A DNA stretch of 64,000 bases, taken from Isoperla grammatica. Taxonomy: Eukaryota > Arthropoda > Insecta > Plecoptera > Perlodidae. Of the stretch, positions 1 through 10,300 are shown one piece after another. Made by a program: the position numbers and the translations under genes. Under the pieces are notes generated by a model. The model worked only from the letters and a program-made list of their open reading frames with translations, was not told the DNA's origin and made no database searches. Positions within the stretch are counted from its first letter, which is position 1. Every line of letters starts with the position of its first letter. The stretch is from assembly GCA_945910005.1 (NCBI GenBank), contig OX246747.1, positions 18,928,686 through 18,992,685 of the forward strand, read 5' to 3'.

Positions 1-115
1 CTGGCTTCCCCACCCCGACCTGTCCGGCTAGGGTGGCCCTACCAGAAGCATACGCTTCCACTGGCATAGTGCTCAGGATCAGCGGAGAACTCAAACCTGC
101 CTCTCACGATAAGGT
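1..115 (+). repeat. 3' end of SINE-like dispersed repeat (family R1), cut by window edge
   Basis: This matches the 3' part of the copies at 14676-14963, 60032-60335 and 61634-62021: shared blocks are GGCTAGGGTGGCCCTACCAG, AAGCATACGCTTCC and a final CACGATAAGG. It is diverged from them (for example ACTGGCATAG for GCCGGCATAG) and its 5' part lies outside the window. Confidence 0.75.
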
Positions 116-490
116 ATTTATAGAAAAAAGCCAGGGCCGTTACTCAGGTATAGAAATCACCCAGGTATGTTTGGGCAAAGTACAATAGGAGACCTGAGGG
201 GGGAGGTAGCCCCCCCTCACCCCCCCCCCCCCCCCCCCCAGCCAATGCGGGTCCGGGGCGCACAGTCCCGGAAATTTGTCAATCCTTATAGAGTGTGATT
301 GGAGTGTTTTAACGAGGTCTAAGCATGTTTTCAAATAAATGTTAGTGTACTTAGCTTGCGGTTAATTACATACATAGTGATATATTTGGTCAGAAATTCA
401 AAATGGTATACTCCCGATTTTATACCCTGGTGACCACCCCTAGTTACGGCCCTAAATAAAGCTATTAATCAATGAGTCAAGTGTCGCCGA
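116..490. other. Non-coding stretch with poly-C run
   Basis: No convincing gene. It contains a C-rich run at about 209-239 and no recognised element. The far end would be the first intron downstream of the serine protease exon on the minus strand. Confidence 0.5.
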
Positions 491-496
491 ACTCAC

Positions 497-700
497 TCTG
501 CTACGCAGTGTGCAGCAGTGAGGACCCACTCTGTGGAGATCAGACTGCCGCCACAGAAGCCACGACCATCCGAGAGCACCGCAACCTGGTGGGGGAACTG
601 ACCTCGGGTCGCCGGCTGACCATTCACGATCTTCGGGTCGCCTTTGACGGGGGCGGGGGCGCCGGCTGGAACAGCGGATATTGGCGTTAGTACTACTACC
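497..700 (-). CDS. Trypsin-like serine protease, one N-terminal exon (partial gene)
   Basis: The minus-strand reading contains the S1 peptidase activation site and start of the catalytic domain: K then IVNG, followed by [19 protein letters not shown] and the catalytic-histidine block VLTAAHC. Known family: secreted chymotrypsin/trypsin-like enzymes cut after K/R before IVNG. The exon ends at 497 with a clean donor (GTGAGT, complement of 491-496) just after the histidine block, phase 2. The upstream limit is uncertain: there is no ATG, and AG acceptor candidates lie near 690-705. The catalytic Asp and Ser exons would lie left of the window and the signal-peptide exon to the right was not found. 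It could be a live gene running off the edge or an isolated pseudoexon. Confidence 0.75.
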
Positions 701-711
701 CACACACACAA

Positions 712-1300
712 TCAGCTGGCCTCTTAAGTTGATACAACTTAAGTATTCTCATACTTACGACTCCAATGGTACCAACTGAATTTTCTACTTAAGTTCTTTC
801 CTCCTGACTGAATCATGTCCATTAGGTATAATTTACGACCTTCCGTTTGTAACCTGTAACGGTGGGCGTGGCCTAACAGGCGTGTGTACTCTACTCAACG
901 GAAGAATGTATTTACGAATGTGAGGATGAACGCCAGGAATTTGTTGATTTTCGTTGAATTATCGCCTGCGAGAGGCGCAGAAGATAAGGATCTGAGAACG
1001 GTATGCGAGTACTTACGTGGGGGCTAGTTTGCCACCACTACTTCTACCACCTCTACTACCACCGCTAATACTACTGTTCTTACTACTACTGTATTACTAC
1101 CTCTCTATTTGCAATATTACCACAACAACTACTACAACTATTACTGTTACAGATAAAATTCAGTGCTACAAATTGAATAAAGAATTTCAAAGTAAAAGAA
1201 ATATAAATATAACATTTTGGAATCACGTTTGGCATGACCATGTAATTAAAGTAGATTTCGATTTTAGAAAAAAAAAAAAAATATTTCAAATGAATCTTAA
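712..1300. other. Non-coding stretch with ACT/TAC-rich simple sequence
   Basis: About 1030-1145 is a degenerate (TAC/ACC)n simple repeat. I see no signal-peptide exon for the neighbouring protease and no other gene. The stretch ends at the assembly gap. Confidence 0.5.
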
Positions 1301-1500
1301 NNNNNNNNNNNNNNNNNNNNNNNNNNNNNNNNNNNNNNNNNNNNNNNNNNNNNNNNNNNNNNNNNNNNNNNNNNNNNNNNNNNNNNNNNNNNNNNNNNNN
1401 NNNNNNNNNNNNNNNNNNNNNNNNNNNNNNNNNNNNNNNNNNNNNNNNNNNNNNNNNNNNNNNNNNNNNNNNNNNNNNNNNNNNNNNNNNNNNNNNNNNN
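1301..1500. other. Assembly gap (200 N)
   Basis: Run of 200 N, a typical scaffold-gap size; the true length is unknown. The right edge begins inside a tandem repeat, which probably caused the gap. Confidence 0.98.
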
Positions 1501-2040
1501 TTTCTTTAAAATGTATGTTTTTCTACGTCTCGAGACATTTCCGGATATGTTTTGAGTGTTTAAGCGCATGCATGTGCGAAAATAAAAAATGGCCCAATTG
1601 GGTAAAATGGCGTCTGATCGGTAAACGCCCCCTAATATCCCGTCTTACTCTTCGAATTCCTATTTGGGACACTTATCTCTACAAAATGGCGTTTACTCCA
1701 TTCATGTACCTTATGAGGGGAACCTTGGCCTTTTTGGGCCCCTTTTGAGGGCGTCTGGCGAGGACAATAACCCAAAATTTCTTTAAAATTTATGTTTTTC
1801 TACGTCTCGAGACATTTCCGGATATGTTTTGAGTGTTTAAGCGCATGCATGTGCGAAAATAAAAAATGGCCCTTTTTGGGTAAAATGGCGTCTGATCGGT
1901 AAACGCCCCCTAATATCCCGTCTTACTCTTCGAATTCCTATTTGGGACACTTATCTCTACAAAATGGCGTTTACTCCATCCATGTACCTTATGAGGGGAA
2001 CTTTGGGCCTTTTTTCGGCTTTTTTGGCCCCCTGTGGGGC
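1501..2040. repeat. 277-bp tandem repeat, about two copies, abutting the gap
   Basis: TTTCTTTAAAATGTATG at 1501 recurs as TTTCTTTAAAATTTATG at 1778, and the following about 250 bases match closely (shared CTACGTCTCGAGACATTTCC and CGTCTGATCGGTAAACGCC). A third, partial match to the unit end (GTACCTTATGAGGGGAGCTTT) is near 2124. More copies may be hidden in the gap. Confidence 0.85.
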
Positions 2041-2189
2041 CTAAAAGCCCCCACGTTGAGGAGTAAGACGCGCGTTTTGTTAGTAGAGTAGTTTTCCCGC
2101 TCCTATTTCAAAAGTCAAAACATATGTACCTTATGAGGGGAGCTTTTATGTTGCTGGCTCTCCGTCTATTAGGCCTAAACAAAAGTCAA

Positions 2190-2604
2190 ACAAACTTTGT
2201 TCAATCCCACACTTACCAAAAACATATCACAAACTACCCCACTCTGAATATTTCCAACAAGGAGCTAGCACGCAATTCAACACAGTCTTCACCTCACTAA
2301 TAAAGATATCCACGACCACGATACCAGACGTAAAAAAGATTTTCATATTCCATCGCATAACTTAGCCTTAGTACACAGAAATCCAGCGTATTCAAGCATC
2401 ATCCTGTACAACAAGCTCCCAAGCCACCTCAAGGACATGACCAGGCACAGCCTCAAGGTTCATCTTAAAAATTACCTAGTCCAGATGTGCCCATATACTG
2501 TCAAAGACTACATGGGCTTATAGTTTTAATTTAGTTTTAATTGACGCATTCTATAACTAATGTATTTATCTATGTATAAATGCCATACGTTCTATTGAAT
2601 AAAG

Positions 2605-2650
<46 letters not shown>

Positions 2651-2655
2651 GACCG
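2190..2655 (+). pseudogene. Non-LTR retrotransposon 3' end (ORF2 C-terminus, tail)
   Basis: The translated end of this stretch reads like the last residues of a jockey/CR1-like reverse transcriptase ORF2: basic RRK..FHIPSHN, then IILYNKLPSHLKDM and FK/LK-rich residues, ending at a TAG near 2520. It is followed by AATAAAG and an (ATT)n tail at about 2605-2650, typical of LINE 3' tails. It is 5'-truncated, with no full domain. Confidence 0.7.
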
Positions 2656-3213
2656 GATTGACGTGACAAAATGTCTAGACGAAACCCTCAGCTGGTCCCA
2701 GCACATAGAGACTCTAGGCCCCAAACTAAGCTCAGCATGTTATGCATTGTGTGTAATAAAGGCAACTACAGGCTTTAATGCTGCAAAGCACGCATATCAT
2801 GCTTACTTTGAGTCCCATATCAGATATAGATTACCTCTATGGGGCAACTCGCCGCACTCAAAACAAATATTTACAATTCAAAAAAGAGCAATAAGAAACT
2901 TGGCTAATTTAGGATACCGGTACACAGAATCATGTAAACCCGCATTTAAAAAACTAAACATTTTAACATTTCCAAGCTTACTAATTTATGAAACGATTGC
3001 ATGAACTAAAAAAAATAGAGGTAACACTGTTACAAATACCTCCATCCATGAGCACAACACCCGACCAAAAGACAACTTCCATATCCCTACTAGACGGACC
3101 AACAAATGCCAAAAGGGCACATCCTTGAATGGTATAAAGTTATACAACAATTTGCCAACAGAAATTAAAAATATTATGGATATAGCAAAACAATGTATGA
3201 AATTAAATTAGGT
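2641..3213 (+). pseudogene. Non-LTR retrotransposon ORF2 C-terminal fragment
   Basis: Residues LDETLSWSQHIETL, then FESHIRYRLPLWGN and IQKRAIRNLANL are the post-catalytic region of jockey/CR1-like reverse transcriptases (the 'HI..yG...WG' and 'QKRAIR' blocks). An in-frame stop near 3002 is followed by further homologous sequence (FHIPTRRTNK, IKLYNNLPTEIK). It lies directly behind the ATT tail of the previous fragment, so two 5'-truncated copies are stacked. Not functional. Confidence 0.8.
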
Positions 3214-3723
3214 ATATCTACACAATAGTAGATGCATGAATTTCTTTTTGCCGACATGTAAATCATGCCTGAAGATATAGGCCTACTACTGTAACATCGT
3301 ACCAGTTTGACACTATAAATCTCCATATCAAATTGTATTATTACTGTATATACCTAGATATAATATTAAGTTTTATAGTTATTGTGTGATAATATGCTTA
3401 CAATTTGTGTAGGCCTATGTAGGTATTAGTATGTAGCCTAGATAAAAACTCTTAATGTAGCTTAGTTGTTATCATCATTATTCTAGATAACCTCACTGAC
3501 AAATCCTATACTTTTGTAAAGTCTCTTAGATGTTAATAAAAACAAACAAACAAACAATTCTGTCAGACAACACAAATAAAAAAATAAAAAAATAATAACA
3601 ATAACAGACAACACAGATAACACAAAACCACAATAACGATAGTAGCATGAAGCATGAAAGTACAAAACAAACCAGAAACAGACAGGAAGCCGAATAAGAC
3701 AAACAATCAAGAGCAACACAGAA

Positions 3724-4771
3724 GCAGATAGTCATGGGAGAGAATGTAGGAAAATGTTCGAGTCAATCGTAGATTCGTCAATAAATGTCACTTGTGTATT
3801 CAAACCTAATGGCCTTCTGTATAACGTCATCGGGAAATTTGAATACACATCGGAGTCCAATAAAGAAACAATAGTTATTATAGGGGGAACGAATGATGCG
3901 GACAAAATTGCAGATGGTGCAACCAACACGACGCAAAGCCAGCACTCTATGAACTGCATTATTAACCCCATTACCCGTGCTGCACATATATGTTCGGAAA
4001 CCGGTAAGGCCCTAATAATCACTTCAATACCCTATAGATATGATAAACCGGCCGTCAACAAAACGATAGATCAACTGAATGACAAGATTCGCGAAACTTT
4101 TAATATGGAAAAGGGTGCCACTTACCTTGACCCAAGGTCCGTAGATCCCCTGGCGGGGGCTCGTCGAACTCCCAAGTCAGGTCGTCCCATCCATTTCCAC
4201 AATGTTAAAAATCACATGTTATTCAAATGGGAGAATCATTCAGAAAAACAAATGAATTGATCAGTCAAAACCAATTCTAGCTTAAAAACCGCATTACATC
4301 TAATTGAAATAATTTAACTATACTTGTAATCTATCTACATTTTTAAGTGAAGTATTCTGAAATCAAATTTTGTATGGTAAATTAGTAGATTTAAGTAATA
4401 AACCAGTTTTTGTAGTGGCCTTGAGAATGGTGATTTTTGTGCCCATGACCTTGCCCCCACCTTACTTTGAGGTTTACTGAACCTCATCCAGGGGATCGAC
4501 GGACCTTGACACAAGATACGACTACACAATGCATGGTTTACATCTAAATAGGCGGGCTAAAAGAAAGATTTGCAACGCCATTGGTCAGTTGATAGGAGAA
4601 ATGGCAGATTATCATAGAAAAGGACAGCAAGCAAGTGTACTGACTAGGAGCAAGGAAGATTACATACAACTACAAGCCGCAACCCCTGCAGAAGAGGAGG
4701 GACTAACAGAGGTCCCGACTGCCGAGATCTCACTGCAGCCCGTTAGCCCTGTCGTACCAACGATGAAGTGA
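3724..4771 (+). pseudogene. SGNH/GDSL-type esterase ORF, split by a small insertion
   Basis: Three SGNH-hydrolase blocks are readable in one frame: ADSHGR at 3724 (block I, nucleophile Ser), IVIIGGTNDA at about 3874 (block III, G-x-N-D) and YTMHGLHLNRRAKRKI at about 4523 (block V His region). The frame is broken by an insertion at 4132-4502 flanked by 8-bp repeats; the codon before it (GAC, 4129-4131) and the codon after the second repeat (ACA, 4511) are in phase. Upstream the frame closes at a TGA near 3655, so the N-terminus is lost or frameshifted. Domains of this kind occur in ORF1 of some non-LTR retrotransposons and in animal proteins; the nearby retrotransposon pieces favour a mobile-element origin, which I infer. 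Confidence 0.6.
4132..4502. mobile_element. 371-bp MITE-like insertion in the SGNH ORF
   Basis: It is flanked by an 8-bp direct repeat ACCTTGAC (4124-4131 and 4503-4510). Near its ends are inverted blocks CCGTAGATCCCCTGG (left) and the complement of CCAGGGGATCGACGG (right), one mismatch in 15. The 8-bp duplication suggests a hAT-type transposase. It has no coding capacity. Confidence 0.7.
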
Positions 4772-6536
4772 CAGCTAGGTCCCGGTTGCCGAGTCCAGGT
4801 GCCCAATAAAAGACGGTGGAAAATCTACAAAGACCAGTGGAATCAAGAAAATTCTTGTATCAGACTATTAGAAGTCTATCATACCAGCCAAGAAGTCCAT
4901 GAGGTCATTACAAGGCGCACTATCGGTTCTGTCTGACTGATTTAGTTAGCTGGTAAAGGCCTACAGTTGATTTATTTGTATATACTTAATTTAATTGTGA
5001 TCTATCTTATATTTTTAAATTTTAAATGCAACACATTTTAACCTGCTGCATAATGCATTACATTCTTTGCCCTCAGGATTCCACTATACCTACATAGGCC
5101 CCTAATGGATCCTGATGTTGATTTGTAAAACATGTTAGGGCCTATATCACTAAAATCAAATGCATTTCATAATTTATCATATTGTAGTTGTAGGAGTGTT
5201 GTGGTTTCTGGTTTTGTTTTATGAGGATGAGGCATACTAATTTTGAGATGTATTTCAATGTATTTTAATGATTTTACTGTATATTGTACTGAAGTTATAC
5301 ACTATTCTAGATGACTTGACATGTAATATACCTCAGACACAGTACTTTGCGAGGGGTCAACATTACGAAATAGAAACAAACTAACTAACTAACTAACTAA
5401 CGTAGGAAGATGACTGCTGAAAACGTAGAAACTCTTACCATGGTTTCATTTGAATAGGCCTAGAGAACCAGATAAGAGAAGAGAACCTTGCCTTTGTTGT
5501 AATGTTAAGCCCACTCTAATTATACATAATTATCTTATTCTGATGTATCACGACTACACAATGTAGGCTAGGTGTATGTTAGGCTAGGCCTAGTTGTACG
5601 AGGATGGAGAGGTCAAAATACATAATAATTTAATAACATTACCTTTTCTATTAATAACATACGGTATGTAATTTAAATTTCAAATAACTTCAGTTTCCAT
5701 GTATATTATTTATTGATATATGTATTCACTGTACATAACAGGTGGGTGTAAAAATTAATAAAAATATATAACACCACTTTTTACAATTTTTAAAAACGAT
5801 TCTTGGTGAAAAATAAAACCATTTACAAACACCTCTCTAGTAATAGCCTTCACACAAGTACTGTGTAGGCTTGTAGCTATAGGCCTAATTTAATATTTAT
5901 ACCTCGTCTGTAAGTACCGGTATGTAACTTAATGTACAATTATATTAGAAAACTTAACAATACTTATATTACGATGCCAGTGCTCGCTACGACATCCCCA
6001 TGTAATCCAACAGCTGCAACAAAATACAATACAATTTGGTACTTGCGAGTAGCTTTTATGGCTGTACTTCAAAATTTCAAAATATCGTATTTTGATTTGC
6101 GTATGAGCGTTTGAATTGAGCACGGCACCACTATCGATCACCAAATTCGATCATCTCAAAAGATTTTCTCCATTCCGTACAGTCACGGGGGCCCCTAGGG
6201 GGGTAGGGAGCGGGCCAGCGCCTGCGCAGTCTGCCGAGCTCACGGGCACGCTTCACTTGCGTCGTGACAAGTTCACGCTTGTCGCGCATTGTGACATTTC
6301 ACTTTATTGATTATTGAACGCCCAGTGTTTACAGTGATTTGCAATACAATAGACTACAAGGGCCTATCTTAATAAATATGTTTTAAAATAAAACATTGCC
6401 TAAGAGTAGAATGAAGACGCTCGCTTAATAACAAACTCACGTTTGTTTTTCTTTTTAATCGGTCATCATTAACCTAACCTGTTAACGACTAACCGTCATC
6501 ATCCAGTCTGATTGCCGTAAAGAGATAACAATGGCC
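4772..6536. other. Non-coding, AT-rich stretch with (ACTA)n tract
   Basis: No gene seen. An (AACT)n tract lies at about 5379-5401 and could be a retrotransposon 3' tail. A GC-rich patch at about 6185-6290 has no readable gene. Several TAGGCCTA motifs are present. Confidence 0.4.
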
Positions 6537-7332
6537 AGGGTTGGGTAACGACACGTCGTAAATAATATTCGACACGTCACTTCGAAAATACGTGTCGAAT
6601 ATGTAGAATATGTCGAATATTCGCGTCGAAAACTAATTAACTTTTATGTTCGTGTAATTCGAATATTCCTTGCATTATGCCTCGTTTCCCTTTCAAAATC
6701 CATTTCCCCCCAATCCCCCATCGTAGTTAGCGCCTTTCCTCGGAGTCGGCGAAGGTGTAAAGCTGCCTGTCACAGTGTGTTCATACATCACGGTGAAACA
6801 AGATTGAGGACGAGATTGAAGACTGGCTGCAAGCACAATATTCCTTTCCTACCTATTAGCCCTACATCATCAGGTCTGCTTACTACTTTCTGTCATGGTC
6901 GTATTATGATACTGTGAATGATATACATAGATACACAACTGTAAATTTATGACCCACAAAGGGCCAAAGCAATTAGTCTTAGCTGTGAAAAGGAAAGAAA
7001 TGTGCTAGTTATAATCTATTAATTGCTTCCCCCCCCCCCCCCCCCCCTCCCCCATCACTTTACCATCTCACATTTCTTATAGCTGCTTTGACAATCCCTT
7101 CAGGAGAAGTGTTTATCTAATGGGACTAGAGTCTAGAAGTGATGATTTACGTTGTTTGAACGCAATCAACATCTCGGATGTCAACTTGGCCTAAAAAACA
7201 TACTCCAATCTGCTGGAATATTCGACGTGTCGTTAATGTCGTAAAGTATAATTTACGACGTGTATATTCGACGCGTATAATACCACGTATAATACCCATT
7301 TTCGACGTCGAGTATTATACCTACCCAACCCT
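6537..7332. mobile_element. hAT-like non-autonomous element, TIR AGGGTTGGGTA
   Basis: The left end AGGGTTGGGTA (6537-6547) is the exact complement of TACCCAACCCT (7322-7332). Subterminal sequence is rich in CGACGTGTCG/ATTCGAC motifs on both sides. The flanks CAATGGC and CAACGGC may be a diverged target duplication. The interior has a poly-C run (about 7030-7047) and no transposase. The right end abuts the start of the 63-bp minisatellite. Confidence 0.65.
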
Positions 7333-10300
7333 CCAACGGCTCTCGTCTGCACTCACCGGCGTTCACTCCCTCACTGGTCTCGCGCTCTCAGCCAGGCAAC
7401 GGCTCCCGTCTGCACTCACCGGCGTTCACTCCCTCACTGGTCTCGCGCTCTCAGCCAGGTAACGGCTCCCGTCTGCACTCACCGGCGTTCACTCCCTCAC
7501 TGGTCTCGCGCTCTCAGCCAGGCAACGGCTCCCGTCTGCACTCACCGGCGTTCACTCCCCCACTGGTCTCGCGCTCTCAGCCAGGCAACGGCTCCCGTCT
7601 GCACTCACCGGCGTTCACTCCCTCACTGGTCTCGCGCTCTCAGCCAGGCAACGGCTCCCGTCTGCACTCACCGGCGTTCACTCCCCCACTGGTCTCGCGC
7701 TCTCAGCCAGGCAACGGCTCCCGTCTGCACTCACCGGCGTTCACTCCCTCACTGGTCTCGTGCTCTCAGCCAGGCAACGGCTCCCGTCTGCACTCACCGG
7801 CGTTCACTCCCCCACTGGTCTCGCGCTCTCAGCCAGGCAACGGCTCCCGTCTGCACTCACCGGCGTTCACTCCCTCACTGGTCTCGCGCTCTCAGCCAGG
7901 CAACGGCTCCCGTCTGCACTCACCGGCGTTCACTCCCTCACTGGTCTCGCGCTCTCAGCCAGGCAACGGCTCCCATCTGCACTCACCGGCGTTCACTCCC
8001 TCACTGGTCTCGCGCTCTCAGCCAGGCAACGGCTCCCATCTGCACTCACCGGCGTTCACTCCCTCACTGGTCTCGCGCTCTCAGCCAGGCAACGGCTCCC
8101 ATCTGCACTCACCGGCGTTCACTCCCCCACTGGTCTCGCGCTCTCAGCCAGGCAACGGCTCCCTTCTGCACTCACCGGCGTTCACTCCCTCACTGGTCTC
8201 GCGCTCTCAGCCAGGCAACGGCTCCCGTCTGCACTCACCGGCGTTCACTCCCTCACTGGGACCGGCACTGGTCTCGCGCTCTCAGCCAGGCAACGGCTCC
8301 CATCTGCACTCACCGGCGTTCACTCCCTCACTGGTCTCGCGCTCTCAGCCAGGCAACGGCTCCCATCTGCACTCACCGGCGTTCACTCCCTCACTGGTCT
8401 CGCGCTCTCAGCCAGGCAACGGCTCCCGTCTGCACTCACCGGCGTTCACTCCCTCACTGGTCTCGCGCTCTCAGCCAGGCAACGGCTCCCATCTGCACTC
8501 ACCGGCGTTCACTCCCTCACTGGTCTCGCGCTCTCAGCCAGGCAACGGCTCCCGTCTGCACTCACCGGCGTTCACCCCCCCACTGGTCTCGCGCTCTCAG
8601 CCAGGCAACGGCTCCCGTCTGCACTCACCGGCGTTCACTCCCTCACTGGTCTCGCGCTCTCAGCCAGGCAACGGCTCCCGTCTGCACTCACCGGCGTTCA
8701 CTCCCTCACTGGTCTCGCGCTCTCAGCCAGGCAACGGCTCCCATCTGCACTCACCGGCGTTCACTCCCTCACTGGTCTCGCGCTCTCAGCCAGGCAACGG
8801 CACCCGTCTGCACTCACCGGCGTTCACTCCCTCACTGGTCTCGCGCTCTCAGCCAGGCAACGGCTCCCGTCTGCACTCACCGGCGTTCACTCCCTCACTG
8901 GTCTCGCGCTCTCAGCCAGGCAACGGCTCCCGTCTGCACTCACCGGCGTTCACTCCCTCACTGGTCTCGCGCTCTCAGCCAGGCAACGGCTCCCGTCTGC
9001 ACTCACCGGCGTTCACTCCCTCACTGGTCTCGCGCTCTCAGCCAGGCAACGGCTCCCATCTGCACTCACCGGCGTTCACTCCCTCACTGGTCTCGCGCTC
9101 TCAGCCAGGCAACGGCTCCCGTCTGCACTCACCGGCGTTCACTCCCTCACTGGTCTCGCGCTCTCAGCCAGGCAACGGCTCCCGTCTGCACTCACCGGCG
9201 TTCACTCCCTCACTGGTCTCGCGCTCTCAGCCAGGCAACGGCTTTCATCTGCACTCACCGGCGTTCACTCCCTCACTGGTCTCGCGCTCTCAGCCAGGCA
9301 ACGGCTCCCGTCTGCACTCACCGGCGTTCACTCCCTCACTGGTCTCGCGCTCTCAGCCAGGCAACGGCTCCCGTCTGCACTCACCGGCGTTCACTCCCTC
9401 ACTGGTCTCGCGCCCTCAGCCAGGCAACGGCTCCCATCTGCACTCACCGGCGTTCACTCCCTCACTGGTCTCGCGCTCTCAGCCAGGCAACGGCTCCCGT
9501 CTGCACTCACCGGCGTTCACTCCCTCACTGGTCTCGCGCTCTCAGCCAGGCAACGGCTCCCGTCTGCACTCACCGGCGTTCACTCCCTCACTGGTCTCGC
9601 GCTCTCAGCCAGGCAACGGCTCCCATCTGCACTCACCGGCGTTCACTCCCTCACTGGTCTCGCGCTCTCAGCCAGGCAACGGCTTCCGTCTGCACTCACC
9701 GGCGTTCACTCCCTCACTGGTCTCGCGCTCTCAGCCAGGCAACGGCTCCCATCTGCACTCACCGGCGTTCACTCCCCCACTGGTCTCGCGCTCTCAGCCA
9801 GGCAACGGCTCCCATCTGCACTCACCGGCGTTCACTCCCTCACTGGTCTCGCGCTCTCAGCCAGGCAACGGCTCCCGTCTGCACTCACCGGCGTTCACTC
9901 CCTCACTGGTCTCGCGCTCTCAGCCAGGCAACGGCTCCCGTCTGCACTCACCGGCGTTCACTCCCTCACTGGTCTCGCGCTCTCAGCCAGGCAACGGCTC
10001 CCGTCTGCACTCACCGGCGTTCACTCCCTCACTGGTCTCGCGCTCTCAGCCAGGCAACGGCTCCCGTCTGCACTCACCGGCGTTCACTTGGTCTGCGCTC
10101 TCAGCCAGGCAACGGCTCCCGTCTGCACTCACCGGCGTTCACTCCCTCACTGGTCTCGCGCTCTCAGCCAGGCAACGGCTCCCGTCTGCACTCACCGGCG
10201 TTCACTCCCTCACTGGTCTCGCGCTCTCAGCCAGGCAACGGCTCCCGTCTGCACTCACCGGCGTTCACTCCCTCACTGGGACCGGCACTGGTCTCGTGCT

